64,000 bases of DNA from Sphingomonas sp. Root710 (GCF_001429065.1 NZ_LMIB01000017.1:41074-105073), one strand, 5' to 3'; counted from the first letter of the stretch, positions 1-9,677 are shown. Notes: generated by a model not told the origin, from the sequence alone. Numbers and translations are program-made.

Positions 1-46
1 AGTGATGACAGGCCCTTCTTTCAGCATGACGGCTGGTTCTAGCCCC

Positions 47-865
47 CTACTCGCCGACCTTCGCCGGTTGCAGCAGTGCCGCGCTTTCGATCCGGTCGAG
101 CGCGGTGCGGGCCTGAACGTAGCGGCGGGCTTCGGCGATCCAGCCTCCCGCAGCCTTGCGCCCGGGCAGGCGAGCGATCTCGATCAGCGCGGCGTCGACG
201 CGGCCGGCGGCCAGATCGTCCTGCGCGCGGGCGACGCGGTCGACCGGCGTGGAAGGCGGCGCAGTGGTCTGGCGAACCACGATCAGGCCGGCGAGCTCGC
301 GGCGAAAGCCTTCCCACCAGCCTTCGTCGGGAGACGCGACCGACAGCTGCGGAGTCAGCGTGTCGAGCTGCTCGCGTAGCGCGTCGATCGTCACCGGCTG
401 GCGGCTCGCGCTGATCACTGTCGCTACGGACTGGGGCTCGACCCCGCCAAATCGTTCACGCAGCATCGCCTCCAGATAGCCGAGCGGCGCGCCACGATCG
501 ATCGCGCGGCGCACGGCGAAGGCGACGAGCAGTCCTTCGGCACGATGCGCCTCGCCTGTCGCGGCGGCGGCGCGCTCGCCGATATCGGCGACCTGTTCTT
601 CGATCCGGTCGATCCGCTGATCGACGATCGTCTCGACGACATCCGACGGCGGCGGCGGGGCGATGTTGACGAGCGCGGGCCGTCGCGCTGGCGCGGGTGG
701 CACTATCACCGGCACCTCGGGTTTGATCAGTTCCGAGACGCTTTCATAGCGATGGAACAGCCAGGCCATGCCGCCCATGCCGATCAGCAGGGCGATGATC
801 ATCAGTACCAGGATCGGCGTTACCGACCGGCGGCGGGGGCCATAAGCATCGGCGGGATCGGGCAT
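47..865 (-). CDS. COG4223 mitofilin-like inner-membrane protein
   Basis: This is a 272-residue protein of the alphaproteobacterial COG4223/mitofilin-like group, which is habitually encoded after hemC-hemD. One hydrophobic segment lies at about residues 16-36, after an arginine patch (GPRRRS). It is followed by a proline-rich linker (about 45-70), a short predicted coiled coil (about 78-110) and a helical C-terminal domain that would sit in the periplasm. The start MPDPADAYG was chosen because the open frame extends upstream only into hemD. The gene lies 31 bases after hemD, so it is probably the last gene of the same transcript. The function is not established; related proteins are thought to scaffold the membrane, and a role in haem synthesis is only inferred from position. 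Confidence 0.75.
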   Translation of the reverse strand: MPDPADAYGPRRRSVTPILVLMIIALLIGMGGMAWLFHRYESVSELIKPEVPVIVPPAPARRPALVNIAPPPPSDVVETIVDQRIDRIEEQVADIGERAAAATGEAHRAEGLLVAFAVRRAIDRGAPLGYLEAMLRERFGGVEPQSVATVISASRQPVTIDALREQLDTLTPQLSVASPDEGWWEGFRRELAGLIVVRQTTAPPSTPVDRVARAQDDLAAGRVDAALIEIARLPGRKAAGGWIAEARRYVQARTALDRIESAALLQPAKVGE

Positions 866-896
866 GCGGCTCGTCTCTCTTTGCTCTCTGACCGTC

Positions 897-1586
897 TTAT
901 TGGCACAGCCGGGCCGCCGCCGCCAGCAGCGCCGCATCATCCGGCTTGGTAGCGGCGATCGATCCGCGCCAGCCGGGGCCGGCCGCGGCGAGCACTGCGG
1001 GCGCGAGTGCGGCGATGCGGACATGGCGGCGCGAAACCCTGGCTCCGTCGCACAGCTTGGCGAACTGCTCTGCGGCGCGGCCCGAATGGAGCAGGACGGT
1101 GGCCCCGCTGTCGCGCAGTGCCGTCAGCGCTTTCTCGCTCAGCCGCTCGAGCGCGGCGCTGCGATAGACGATGCGCCGGTCGATGCTGATCGCGTCATGG
1201 CCGACGTCGCGATAATCCTCTCCCGCCAGGTGCAGCGCCCTCGTCACGCCATTTTCGGCGGCGGCGTCGAGCATCACTGCGGCGTCGCCGCGCCCGGTGC
1301 GGATATCGGTGAAGCCCGCGGCCTTCAGCGCGCGGGCGGTGGCGTCGCCGACCGCATAGGCCGGCATCGCCGCATAGCGCGTCGCCGCCTTGCCGGCCTG
1401 CCGCACCGCATTCGCGCTCGTGGCGAACAGGGCATCATAGTCCCCGGCAGGCGGGGCCTCCCAGGCCACCGGTTCGATCCGGAAGATCGGCGATACGATC
1501 GGCTTCCAGCCCTCGTCGAAGGCGCGCTTCGCGGTCATGCTCGCGCCCGGTTCGGGACGGAGGATCAGGAGCGGGGCGCGGCTCAT
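897..1586 (-). CDS. hemD: Uroporphyrinogen-III synthase
   Basis: The 229-residue product would close and rearrange hydroxymethylbilane to uroporphyrinogen III in the cytosolic tetrapyrrole pathway. The sequence starts MSRAPLLILRPEPGA, has the two-lobed alpha/beta pattern of HemD (FATSANAVRQ near residue 60, YAVGDATARALKAAGF near 85, VLLHSGRAAEQF near 165) and the usual length. HemD proteins diverge strongly, so the strongest evidence is position: its ATG overlaps the hemC stop by four bases (ATGA), implying translational coupling. Longer upstream frames run into hemC and were rejected. Confidence 0.9.
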   Translation of the reverse strand: MSRAPLLILRPEPGASMTAKRAFDEGWKPIVSPIFRIEPVAWEAPPAGDYDALFATSANAVRQAGKAATRYAAMPAYAVGDATARALKAAGFTDIRTGRGDAAVMLDAAAENGVTRALHLAGEDYRDVGHDAISIDRRIVYRSAALERLSEKALTALRDSGATVLLHSGRAAEQFAKLCDGARVSRRHVRIAALAPAVLAAAGPGWRGSIAATKPDDAALLAAAARLCQ

Positions 1587-2512
1587 GCGCCGGCGAACAG
1601 TGAACGGAGACGCGGCGATGCGCCGTCGAGCAGCCGATGCGCGAGCCGGGCGGCATCGCTGGTCTGCATCAGCATCGCCTCGCCCGGGCGGCATTCACTG
1701 CCGTCCTCGGTCAAGATCTCGGCGCGCAGGTGCAGCCCCGCGCCCGAACGGACCGCCAGCGCGGCGATCGGCGAGCGGCAGTCGCCCCCCAGCGCCGCGA
1801 GCAGCGCGCGCTCGGCGCTGACACAGGCATTGGTGGTCGCATCGTCGATCGCGCCGAGCAGCGCGCGCATCTCCGCCCGCCCCGCCAGCGTCTCGATTCC
1901 GACCGCCCCCTGCGCGGGGGCGGGCAGCATCTCGTCGGTCGGGATGGCGTGGCCGACATCGGCGCGGCCGAGCCGGTCGAGTCCCGCGCCCGCGAGCAGG
2001 GTCGCTTCGGCTTCGCCCGCCGCCAGTTTTCCCAGCCGCGTGTCGACATTGCCGCGGAACAGCACGATTTCGGCGTCGGGACGGGCGCGCAGGACCTGGG
2101 CCGAACGGCGCGGCGATGAGGTGCCGACCCGCGCGCCGGGTGGCAGAGCGGCGATCGACGTGGCGCCGATCAGGCGGTCGCGGACGTCGGCGCGCGGCAG
2201 CATCGCGGCGATGACGATCTCGGCCGGGCGGATCGTCTCGACGTCCTTCATCGAATGCACTGCGAAGTCGATCTCGCCATCGGTCAGCGCGCGATCGAGT
2301 TCCTTGGTCCACAGCGCCTTACCGCCGACTTCGGCCAGCGCACGGTCCTGAATCCGGTCGCCGCTGGTCTTGATCGTCACGATCTCCACCGCATCCTCGC
2401 CCCAGCCATGGGCGGCGCGCAAAGCCGCGATCACCATGCGGGCCTGGGTCAGTGCCAGCGGCGATCCACGGGTGCCGAGACGTAAGGGGCGGGAAGGAGC
2501 GGGGGTGGTCAT
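1583..2512 (-). CDS. hemC: Porphobilinogen deaminase (hydroxymethylbilane synthase)
   Basis: This 309-residue enzyme polymerises four porphobilinogen units into hydroxymethylbilane. Family motifs are clear: RLGTRGSPLALTQA near the N terminus, the VGTSSPRRSAQ substrate-binding loop near residue 125, the FRGNVDTRLGKL segment near 155, and GGDCRSPIAALA near 240, which carries the cysteine that anchors the dipyrromethane cofactor. Length is normal. It is the first gene of the hemC-hemD-COG4223 group. It lies opposite in direction to tsaD, which is often its neighbour in sphingomonads, with several genes inserted between. Confidence 0.97.
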   Translation of the reverse strand: MTTPAPSRPLRLGTRGSPLALTQARMVIAALRAAHGWGEDAVEIVTIKTSGDRIQDRALAEVGGKALWTKELDRALTDGEIDFAVHSMKDVETIRPAEIVIAAMLPRADVRDRLIGATSIAALPPGARVGTSSPRRSAQVLRARPDAEIVLFRGNVDTRLGKLAAGEAEATLLAGAGLDRLGRADVGHAIPTDEMLPAPAQGAVGIETLAGRAEMRALLGAIDDATTNACVSAERALLAALGGDCRSPIAALAVRSGAGLHLRAEILTEDGSECRPGEAMLMQTSDAARLAHRLLDGASPRLRSLFAGA

Positions 2513-2536
2513 ATCAGGCAGTCCATAGAAGCAGGT

Positions 2537-3919
2537 CTATCCCGGCACCAGCCCCAGCCGCTCGCGCCAGGCCCAGCGCCAGACCAGCAGGATGGCCACC
2601 ACGCCGAGGCCGCTGGCCAGGCCCAGCCAGATGCCGATGCCGTCGAGGCCGACCGGAAAGGCCAGCAGCGTGCCGACGCCGATGCCGATCACCCAATAGC
2701 CGAAGGCGGCGAAGATCATCGGCACGCGGGTGTCCTGCAATCCGCGCAGCACGCCCGCGCCGATCGCCTGGGCGCCGTCGGCCAGCTGGAACAGCGCGGC
2801 GACGGCAAGGAAGGATATGGCGAGGCGCGTCACCTCTGCGTTGGCGGGGGCGTCGACATCGATGAAGCCGCCGACCAGCAACCGGGGGATGGCGACGAGC
2901 ATCGCGGCGGAAAAGGCGGCGAAGGCGGTGCCGAGCAGCAGCGCCAGCCAGCCAGCGCGGCCCGCCGCCGCGCGGTCGCGCCGGCCATGGGCATAGCCGA
3001 CCCGCACCGTCGCGGCCTGGCCGATGCCCATCGGCACCATGAAGCACAGCGCTGCGATCTGCAGCGCGATCGCATGGGCGGCGAGGGGCGCGCGGCCGAT
3101 CAGGCCCATCAGGAAGACCGCCGCGTTGAACACCGTGACTTCGAAGCCCAGCGTCACCGCGATCGGCAGGCCGACGCGCCATACCGTCCGGAAGCGGCTC
3201 CAGTCGGCGCGCCAGAAACGCCCGAACAGATGATAACGGCGGAAGCGCCGATCGAGCATGATCACGCCGGCCAGCCCCATCGCCATGAACAGCGACGTCA
3301 GGAAGCTTGCCAGGCCCGCGCCGTGCAGCCCCATAGCGGGCAGCCCGAAATGGCCAAAGATCAGCACCCAGCCCGCCAGCGCGTTGAACGGCACCGCGGC
3401 CAGGGTGACGATCACGCCCCAGATCGGCCGCTCGAGCGCGGCGACGAAATTGCGCATCGTCATGAACATCAGATAGGGCAGCAGCGCCCATTGCAGCGCG
3501 TGCATCAGCCTGGCGGCTTCGACGGCCAGCTCGGGGTCCTGGCCGATGAAGATCAGGATCGGGGTCGCCTGCCAGAGAGCGAACCAGCTCGGCACGCAGA
3601 TCAGCGCCGCCGCCCAGATCGTCTGGCGGAAGGTGCGGCGAATGTCGCGCACGGAATGGAGCCGCCGTCCGCGCTCGCTGGCGATCAGCGGCGAGGCGGC
3701 GGTCGTCAGGCCGATGCCGCAGATCAGGAAGGCATGGTAGAGGTTGAGCGCCAGTGCGCCCGCCGCCACCGAATCCGCGCCGAGGCGGCCGAGCAGCAGC
3801 AGGTCGATCGCGGCGATTGCCGACCAGCCGAGGTTGCCGATGACCAGCGGCACGCTCAGCGACAGCAGCGCGCGCGCCTCGGCACGCCAGGGCGCTTTCG
3901 GAGTCACATTGTCGTCCAT
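2537..3919 (-). CDS. MATE family multidrug efflux transporter (NorM-like)
   Basis: This is a 460-residue integral membrane protein with about twelve hydrophobic segments in the two-bundle MATE layout. Typical features are the N-terminal ALLSLSVPLVIGNLGWSAIA helix, GADSVAAGALALNLY, the intracellular MTMRNFVAALERP loop and the second-half GIGQAATVRVGYAHGR loop. MATE proteins export cationic drugs or metabolites using sodium or proton gradients; the substrate cannot be read from sequence. The start MDDNVTPKAP was preferred to an ATG 29 codons upstream because the extra residues are hydrophilic and unlike the family. It lies 24 bases after hemC on the same strand, but cotranscription is uncertain. 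Confidence 0.9.
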   Translation of the reverse strand: MDDNVTPKAPWRAEARALLSLSVPLVIGNLGWSAIAAIDLLLLGRLGADSVAAGALALNLYHAFLICGIGLTTAASPLIASERGRRLHSVRDIRRTFRQTIWAAALICVPSWFALWQATPILIFIGQDPELAVEAARLMHALQWALLPYLMFMTMRNFVAALERPIWGVIVTLAAVPFNALAGWVLIFGHFGLPAMGLHGAGLASFLTSLFMAMGLAGVIMLDRRFRRYHLFGRFWRADWSRFRTVWRVGLPIAVTLGFEVTVFNAAVFLMGLIGRAPLAAHAIALQIAALCFMVPMGIGQAATVRVGYAHGRRDRAAAGRAGWLALLLGTAFAAFSAAMLVAIPRLLVGGFIDVDAPANAEVTRLAISFLAVAALFQLADGAQAIGAGVLRGLQDTRVPMIFAAFGYWVIGIGVGTLLAFPVGLDGIGIWLGLASGLGVVAILLVWRWAWRERLGLVPG

Positions 3920-3971
3920 GAAGAGGCTCTTAGCGGGGCGGTCCCGGTGCGTGAACCCCGGCTCCCTCGAC

Positions 3972-5060
3972 TCAGGCCGATAGCGCTGCGGCGGTGATCC
4001 GTTCACGCATCATACGAGCCGCGGCTTCGGTCGCGACCTTGGTGTCGCTCGCCAGCTTCTTGACCTCGCTGGCGACCACCGCGAAGCCGCGCCCGGCCTC
4101 GCCGGCGCGCGCCGCCTCGATGGTGGCGTTGAGCGCCAGCAGGTTGGTCTGAGCGGCGATGTCGTTGATGCTGGCGACGATCTGGGAAACCTCGGCGATC
4201 ATCTCCTGGATGTCCCCGCCGCGCGCCTCCAGGTCGGCGCGGAACGCCTGGCTCTCGGCCAGCCGCGCCTTGATTTCCTGTTCCAGCTGCACCGCATGGC
4301 TGATGTCGCTAGCGAATTTGACGATCTTCGACGGGCGTCCATCGGCGTCGAGAATAGGATTGTAGGTCGCCTGAATCCACACCGGGCTGCCATCGCGGGC
4401 GCGGCGCATATAGCGGCCCGAGTCATATTCGCCCCGGCCGAGACGCATCCAGAAATCGCGATATTCGGTGGAATGGACGAGCTGGTTGTCGCACAGCAGG
4501 CGGTGATGCTGGCCGACCAGATCGGTTTCGCGGTAGCCGAAGATGGCGAGGAAATTGGCATTGGCGGCAAGGATGGTGCCGTCGAGCGCGAATTCGATCA
4601 CCGCCTGCGAGGCGTCGATCGCGCGAAGCTTGCCTTCGAACTCCGCCTGATGCGCCTTGGCCGCGGTGATGTCGGATGCGATCTTCAGGATGCGCTCGGG
4701 GCGGCCATCGGCGTCCATCACGGGATTATAGGTCGCCTGCAGCCAGACTTCGCGTCCGTCTCTGCCGCGGCGCTTATATTCGCCAGCATCGAACTCGCCG
4801 TGACTCAGTCGCTCCCAGAACCTGGCATAGGCCGGCGTCCGGCTATAGTCGGCGAAGCAGAAGATGCGGTGGTTCTCGCCGACGATCTCGTCGAGCCGGT
4901 AGCCCATCGTGTCGAGGAACAGTTGGTTGGCCCACAGGATCACGCCGCTCAGATCGAATTCGATCACCGCCTGCGATCGGCAGATCGCCGTCCATGCGCC
5001 GCTGTCGCTTCTCGTCCGGCGCCGTTCCGCCTGCGGGATTGTCGGTTCGTTATCTACCAT
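3972..5060 (-). CDS. Soluble chemoreceptor with two PAS domains
   Basis: This is a 362-residue methyl-accepting chemotaxis-type protein without a membrane segment. Two near-duplicate PAS domains (about residues 25-135 and 145-255) share the pattern AVIEF-L-G-IL-AN and each ends in a PAC block (QATYNP-DADGRP-KI-ASDI). They are followed by a short signalling region (about 265-355) with the hairpin tip [20 protein letters not shown]. Only about 90 residues of the cytoplasmic hairpin remain, and the protein ends [12 protein letters not shown]. Aer-like redox or aromatic sensing through the PAS domains is plausible, but cofactor residues were not verified. No che genes are nearby. Confidence 0.9.
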   Translation of the reverse strand: MVDNEPTIPQAERRRTRSDSGAWTAICRSQAVIEFDLSGVILWANQLFLDTMGYRLDEIVGENHRIFCFADYSRTPAYARFWERLSHGEFDAGEYKRRGRDGREVWLQATYNPVMDADGRPERILKIASDITAAKAHQAEFEGKLRAIDASQAVIEFALDGTILAANANFLAIFGYRETDLVGQHHRLLCDNQLVHSTEYRDFWMRLGRGEYDSGRYMRRARDGSPVWIQATYNPILDADGRPSKIVKFASDISHAVQLEQEIKARLAESQAFRADLEARGGDIQEMIAEVSQIVASINDIAAQTNLLALNATIEAARAGEAGRGFAVVASEVKKLASDTKVATEAAARMMRERITAAALSA

Positions 5061-5114
5061 GTGATGGCAGTAGGGTAATAATGGTTAACGCACGCCTAAG
5101 GCGTCAATCCAGCC

Positions 5115-6590
5115 TTAGAACAGGGGTGGTTTCGGCCAGGGCCGGTCGTAGCAGCTGGCCGGGTCCGACGCGATGACGCGGGCGGGGGCGGCGGGGCGGA
5201 TCGCGGACGGCATCGCCGAGAGCGGAGCCAGATAGGATGCCTTCGGCCAAGCGGCGAAGCTCTCGTCCCAGGCGCGCGCGAAGCCGCAGCGGGGGGCGGG
5301 CGAGGCCGGAAGGGTCAGCGCGCGGGCGATTTCGGTCAGGCCCGTCAGGCTTCCGATGGCGAGCAGCGCGATCAGCGCCGCCTTGCGCCGCGCCGAGGCG
5401 GCCCAGCCGCCGCCGAGCATGTCGCCGAGATGCAGCGCCAGGATCGCCAGCGCCGGAATGGTCGCACGCATCGCGAAGTCGATCCACCAGCCGACCTGGA
5501 TCAACGGCGCGGCCAGCAGCATCAGCGCGACGATGGCGAGTACGGGACCGCCGAAGCGCGCACGCCACCCGGCCCAAGCGATCAGCAGATAGGGCAGCGC
5601 CTCGAGCGTTTCGAACAACAGATAATGGGCGGGGTGGATCGGGAAGAAGCGCACGCCGACCTGCTCCCCCGCCGCCGCCATGTAGAGCAGTGCGGGCAGC
5701 GCGATCACCGCCGCCAATGCGGGCAGCGCGAAATCGGCGAGCGTGATCCGGCCGCGGCGCAGATCATGCCAGCAGGCATGGGCTATGAAGGGCATCAGCC
5801 CCATCGCGGCCAGCGGCGACCAGAGCGCGATCAGCGGCGGCAGCACGAGCAGGCTGCCGAGGCCGAGCCGTTCGACCCGCCACAGCAGGAAGCCGAGTGC
5901 ACCGAACCAGCCTGCGATGGCGTGGGGCGGCACCCAGAAGGCAAGGGTGATCGTCGAGGAGAATTGCGTCGGCCCCCAGCCCTCCAGATGCGCGGTCGGG
6001 ACCGGCACATGGCCGACCTTGAGCTGACCGAGCACGTCGAGGCCGCTGAAGGCGAGGAAGACCGCGAGCGCGATGAGCCGCCTGGGCAGGCTTGCGAACA
6101 GCGTCGATCCGAGGGCCAGCAGCGTGCCCAACAACAGGCTGTTCTGCCCGAGCAGGGCAAGGTCCGCCCCCGTCTGGCCGAAGGCTTTCCCGGCCAGCGC
6201 CGGGACCAGATACATGCCGATCGGCGCGCGCAGCATGTCGCCCGAGGCGTAGACGAACGGCCAGGGGTGGATGCGCATGTCGCGCAGCACCGCGTCGCGC
6301 ACCTGCCAGTCGGGGTTGGCGTAGAAGAAGCGCCCCTCGCCGCCCAACAGCATCAGCAAACTGGCGATGCCGAGGCAGGCGAGCAATGTCGCGACGGTCG
6401 GCCCGTCTTGCAGATCGCGGCGGCGTGGCAGGGTCGCCAGCCAGAACAGGCCCGCGGTCAGCATAGCCCAGGCCGCATGGAGCGCGGGATGGTTGAGCCC
6501 TATGAAGCGGCAGAGCAGCAGCAGGTCATAAGCGAGCCAGCCGACCGGAAGCGCAAACAGGATCGTCGCGGGGACGCGGCGGGTGAGCAC
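5115..6590 (-). CDS. Polytopic membrane protein of unknown function
   Basis: This is a 491-residue protein with roughly ten to twelve hydrophobic segments and a soluble, Cys-containing C-terminal tail of about 60 residues. The layout of alternating long loops and helices recalls GT-C glycosyltransferase-like or other uncharacterised membrane proteins, but I see no diagnostic catalytic motif and do not assign a function. The GTG at 6590 is chosen as the start because the longer open frame runs back through the palindromic repeat at 6601-6707. The repeat supplies a GGGAGGGG stretch about a dozen bases upstream that could serve as a ribosome binding site. It is divergent from tsaD. Confidence 0.6.
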   Translation of the reverse strand: MLTRRVPATILFALPVGWLAYDLLLLCRFIGLNHPALHAAWAMLTAGLFWLATLPRRRDLQDGPTVATLLACLGIASLLMLLGGEGRFFYANPDWQVRDAVLRDMRIHPWPFVYASGDMLRAPIGMYLVPALAGKAFGQTGADLALLGQNSLLLGTLLALGSTLFASLPRRLIALAVFLAFSGLDVLGQLKVGHVPVPTAHLEGWGPTQFSSTITLAFWVPPHAIAGWFGALGFLLWRVERLGLGSLLVLPPLIALWSPLAAMGLMPFIAHACWHDLRRGRITLADFALPALAAVIALPALLYMAAAGEQVGVRFFPIHPAHYLLFETLEALPYLLIAWAGWRARFGGPVLAIVALMLLAAPLIQVGWWIDFAMRATIPALAILALHLGDMLGGGWAASARRKAALIALLAIGSLTGLTEIARALTLPASPAPRCGFARAWDESFAAWPKASYLAPLSAMPSAIRPAAPARVIASDPASCYDRPWPKPPLF

Positions 6591-6600
6591 CGCATATATT

Positions 6601-6707
6601 CCCCTCCCGCGTGCGGGAGCGGCTAGGGGTGGGCTCTCCGGCCCGAGATATACGCCGACGATGCGTCCAGCCGGCCCACCCCCGGCCCCTCCCGCACGCG
6701 GGAGGGG
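6601..6707. repeat. Long palindromic repeat (family shared with 23881-23993)
   Basis: The two ends form a perfect 19-base inverted repeat (6601-6619, CCCCTCCCGCGTGCGGGAG, against 6689-6707) around a 69-base centre. The inner flanks GGCTAGGGGTGGG and CCCACCCCCGGCC also pair partly. The same organisation with different but self-complementary arm cores occurs at 23881-23993. It lies in the control region between tsaD and the divergent membrane protein gene. Confidence 0.85.
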
Positions 6708-6840
6708 AGAAGATGCGCCCCAACGCGCCGCGCCCTGCGCGGCGCGCCTGTCGATCGATCCGCCGGGGACATAGCCAGCCATTCTCCTGCGCTAGCGCGG
6801 CAAGGTTAACATTTTCTGCGGCATCGCCTACAGGCGCGCC

Positions 6841-7875
6841 ATGGCCCTGATCCTCGGTATCGAATCAAGCTGCGACGAAACCGCCGCCGCGCTGGTGACC
6901 AGCGACGGCAAGGTGCTGGCGCATCGCCTTGCCGGGCAGGAGGAGGCACACCGCCCATTTGGCGGGGTGGTGCCTGAACTAGCGGCGCGCGCGCATGTCG
7001 AGATGGCGACGCCGCTGGTCGAAGGCGCGCTGGCCGATGCGGGGGTGACCCTCGCGGATGTCGACGCGATCGCCGCGACCGCGGGGCCGGGGCTGATCGG
7101 CGGGGTGATGGTCGGGCTGATCACCGGTAAGGCGCTCGCCCATGCCGCGAACAAGCCGCTGATCGCGGTCAACCATCTCGAGGGCCATGCGCTTTCGCCG
7201 CGCCTGGCCGATCGCTCGCTCGCCTTTCCCTATCTGCTGCTGCTCGTGTCGGGCGGCCATTGCCAGTTGCTGCTGGTGCGCGGGGTGGGCGACTACCGCC
7301 GCCTCGCGACGACGATCGACGATGCCGCGGGCGAGGCGTTCGACAAGACCGCCAAGCTGCTCGGGCTCGGCTTTCCCGGCGGCCCGGCCGTCGAGGCCGC
7401 GGCGCGGCTGGGCGATGCGAAGGCGGTGCCGCTGCCGCGTCCGCTGGCCGGCAGCGCGGAGCCGCATTTCTCCTTCGCGGGGCTGAAGAGCGCGGTGCTG
7501 CGCGCCCGCGACGCCGCCATCTACAAGCCGGAGGACATCGCCGCTTCCTTCCAGCAGGCAGTGGTCGACTGCCTGATCGACCGCACCACCCGCGCGATCG
7601 ATATCGCCGATGGCGCGACCGCGCTGGTCGTCGCGGGCGGGGTCGCGGCGAATCAGGCGGTGCGCGGAGCGTTGTCGGGATTGGCGGAGCGCTCGGGCCT
7701 TGCCTTCGCCGCGCCGCCGCTGTGGCTGTGCACCGACAATGGCGCGATGATCGCCTGGGCGGGCGCGGAGCGCTTCGCGGCGGGGATGATCGACGATATG
7801 GATGTTCCCGCGCGGGCGCGTTGGCCGCTCGATCCGACGGCGGAAAAGGCGCGCGGCGCCGGGGTGAAGGCATGA
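6841..7875 (+). CDS. tsaD: tRNA N6-adenosine threonylcarbamoyltransferase
   Basis: This 344-residue member of the Kae1/TsaD family transfers threonylcarbamoyl to A37 of ANN-decoding tRNAs, working with TsaB, TsaC and TsaE. The ASKHA-fold markers are present: [13 protein letters not shown] at the start, the metal-binding histidines in HLEGHALSP (about residues 110-118), [10 protein letters not shown] (about 137), [19 protein letters not shown] (about 165-183) and the C-terminal [12 protein letters not shown] and [12 protein letters not shown] motifs. Length is standard. The stop overlaps the gpsA start by four bases. The promoter should lie in 6708-6840. Confidence 0.98.
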   Translation: MALILGIESSCDETAAALVTSDGKVLAHRLAGQEEAHRPFGGVVPELAARAHVEMATPLVEGALADAGVTLADVDAIAATAGPGLIGGVMVGLITGKALAHAANKPLIAVNHLEGHALSPRLADRSLAFPYLLLLVSGGHCQLLLVRGVGDYRRLATTIDDAAGEAFDKTAKLLGLGFPGGPAVEAAARLGDAKAVPLPRPLAGSAEPHFSFAGLKSAVLRARDAAIYKPEDIAASFQQAVVDCLIDRTTRAIDIADGATALVVAGGVAANQAVRGALSGLAERSGLAFAAPPLWLCTDNGAMIAWAGAERFAAGMIDDMDVPARARWPLDPTAEKARGAGVKA

Positions 7876-8882
7876 CGATGAAGCTGGAGACGCTGCCCCT
7901 AAATAAGCTGGGCGTGATCGGCGGCGGCGCGTGGGGCACGGCGATGGCGCAGGTGATCGCCAGCGACGGATCGGACGTGCTGCTGTGGGCACGCGAGCCC
8001 GAGGTGGTCGAGGCGATCAACGGCACGCATAACAACCCGCTTTTCCTGCCGGTCCTGCCGCTGAGCGAAAAGATCGTCGCGACCGGCGACCTCGCCGCGC
8101 TCGACAATTGCGACGCGCTGGTCGTCGTGGTCCCCGCGCAGTTCTTGGGATCGGTGCTGGCCGGCCTGCCCGCGTCGAGGCGGCCGCTGGTGCTGTGCGC
8201 CAAGGGGATTGAGGCGGGCAGCCGCCTGCTCATGTCCGAAGTCGCGGAGAAGGCTGCGCCGGGCGCGCCGATCGCGGTGCTGTCGGGGCCGACCTTCGCG
8301 CATGAGGTGGCGGCGGGCCAGCCGACCGCGATCACGCTGGCCTGCGGCGACGAGGAAGTCGGGCTGGCGCTCGCCGAACGGCTTCGCCGACCGGGGTTCC
8401 GGCCCTATCTGTCGCAGGACGTGGTCGGCGCGGAGATCGGCGGCGCGGTCAAGAACGTTCTGGCTATCGCCTGCGGTGTGGTCGAAGGCGCGGGGCTGGG
8501 CCAGAATGCGCGCGCCGCGCTGATCAGCCGTGGCTTCGCGGAGATGACGCGCTTCGGCCTGGCGCGCGGCGCACGGGCCGAGACGCTGGCGGGTCTGTCC
8601 GGGCTGGGCGATCTCGTCCTCACCTGCTCTTCGACCAGTTCGCGCAACTTCTCGCTCGGCAAGGGGCTGGGGCAGGGCATCCCCCCTGCCGACCTGCTCA
8701 ACGACCGCCGCACGGTTGCGGAAGGCGCGTCGACCGCGCCGGTCCTGGCCGAGGCCGCCAGGGCGGTGGGGGTCGACATGCCGATCGTCGACGCAGTTTG
8801 CGCGCTGCTCACCGGCGCGGCGAAGGTCGACGATGTGGTTAGGGCCCTGCTGGCCCGCCCGCTGAAGCAAGAGGGAAGATAA
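7872..8882 (+). CDS. gpsA: Glycerol-3-phosphate dehydrogenase [NAD(P)+]
   Basis: This 336-residue enzyme reduces dihydroxyacetone phosphate to sn-glycerol 3-phosphate, the backbone precursor of phospholipids. Visible features are the dinucleotide-binding [13 protein letters not shown] (about residues 14-26), [17 protein letters not shown] (about 137-153), the catalytic-lysine segment [21 protein letters not shown] (about 186-207) and [14 protein letters not shown] (about 240-254). The ATG at 7872 gives an ATGA overlap with tsaD; a second ATG two codons later is equally possible. The tsaD-gpsA pairing is common in alphaproteobacteria. Confidence 0.97.
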   Translation: MTMKLETLPLNKLGVIGGGAWGTAMAQVIASDGSDVLLWAREPEVVEAINGTHNNPLFLPVLPLSEKIVATGDLAALDNCDALVVVVPAQFLGSVLAGLPASRRPLVLCAKGIEAGSRLLMSEVAEKAAPGAPIAVLSGPTFAHEVAAGQPTAITLACGDEEVGLALAERLRRPGFRPYLSQDVVGAEIGGAVKNVLAIACGVVEGAGLGQNARAALISRGFAEMTRFGLARGARAETLAGLSGLGDLVLTCSSTSSRNFSLGKGLGQGIPPADLLNDRRTVAEGASTAPVLAEAARAVGVDMPIVDAVCALLTGAAKVDDVVRALLARPLKQEGR

Positions 8883-8990
8883 GGGAAAGTGAGATTCCAG
8901 GGCCCGTGGGGATGACGTGGAGATGTCACAATGGAGCCGACAGGCTCCCCAAGCGCCAACGCCGGCCCGAGCTTATTGCGAGGAAGCCAA

Positions 8991-9008
8991 GGCCAGCGGA
9001 TGCTGGCC
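8991..9008 (+). other. Perfect hairpin downstream of gpsA
   Basis: A seven-base stem (GGCCAGC / GCTGGCC) closes on the loop GGAT, about 110 bases after gpsA. No T run follows, so it is only a weak terminator candidate; it may instead be part of a degenerate repeat. Apart from the bamE terminator, the rest of 8883-9029 holds nothing else I recognise. Confidence 0.35.
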
Positions 9009-9029
9009 GCCCGGCGTCTGAGGGCTGAC

Positions 9030-9058
9030 AAAAAAGAACTGAGGCCTCAGCCTCAGTT
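9030..9058 (-). terminator. Rho-independent terminator of bamE
   Basis: On the minus strand a perfect nine-base stem (AACTGAGGC / GCCTCAGTT, loop TGAG) is followed after one base by six T. The upstream arm contains the bamE stop codon, so translation reaches into the hairpin. Confidence 0.85.
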
Positions 9059-9535
9059 CGGATTATCCGCCGTGCCGCCGGCCTGACCGACCGAGCCCAC
9101 GCGACCGATATTTCCGAACAGCTCGCGGAAGAAGCCGCGCTTGCTGCCAAGGGTCGGAGTCTTGTCGCCATAAGGCGAGACATGGGCGATCTTCTCCATG
9201 CCGGTGCGCTCGACTGCGGCAACATTGCCCTTGTCGTCGAAATGTACCGCGAGAACGGTCTGTGCGACCGGTTTCGGCGTCTGGAAGCCGATCTGCCGGG
9301 TGTCGCGGGCGACATAGTACCAGGTGCGATCCTTGTCGAACTGCCCTGCGAAGCTTGGGCGGCCGAGCGTACGGGCGACCGATTCGCGGTTGTCGATGCC
9401 GGGCGCGACCGTCTCGATCAGGGTGGTGTCGACGACATAGCCCTTATGGTCGCGGGTGCGCGAGCAGCCGGCGGTCAGGCCCAATATGGCGATCGTTCCG
9501 GCGAGGGCCGCCGATCGCAACAGGGTCCGGGGCAT
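9053..9535 (-). CDS. bamE: Outer-membrane assembly lipoprotein BamE (SmpA/OmlA family)
   Basis: This is a 160-residue lipoprotein. A signal peptide (MPRTLLRSAALAGTIAILGL) ends in the lipobox LTAGC with the lipidated cysteine at residue 24. The SmpA/OmlA domain follows (about 35-115), with the family pattern DNRESVARTLGRPSFAGQFDK and the WYYVARDTRQIGF strand. In the Bam complex BamE helps BamA insert beta-barrel proteins. The start at 9535 is chosen because AAGGAG lies six bases upstream; an in-frame ATG at 9541 would leave no spacing. The C-terminal 45 residues are Gly-rich and specific to this lineage. It is divergent from the bc1 chaperone gene. Confidence 0.93.
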   Translation of the reverse strand: MPRTLLRSAALAGTIAILGLTAGCSRTRDHKGYVVDTTLIETVAPGIDNRESVARTLGRPSFAGQFDKDRTWYYVARDTRQIGFQTPKPVAQTVLAVHFDDKGNVAAVERTGMEKIAHVSPYGDKTPTLGSKRGFFRELFGNIGRVGSVGQAGGTADNPN

Positions 9536-9677
9536 CGACATCTCCTTGAAACACGTACACGTGGGATGGCCCGCGCGCTCCGCCTCAATATGCGCAGGCC
9601 CTACCCAGTGGCAAGATGCGCGCGCACTATATAAAGGGCAGCGCTTGATACCCGCTGAACGGGTGTGAGGATTCGAC

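Noticed and set aside
864-2351. Long open frame on the plus strand opposite hemD and hemC (about 495 codons)
   Set aside because: It is the antisense shadow of two well-supported genes. Such frames stay open because of GC-rich third positions, and its product has a low-complexity Arg/Ala/Ser composition with no motif.
8991-9008. Hairpin after gpsA as a firm Rho-independent terminator
   Set aside because: The stem is perfect, but no T run follows and it is more than 100 bases from the stop, so it is listed only as a hairpin.
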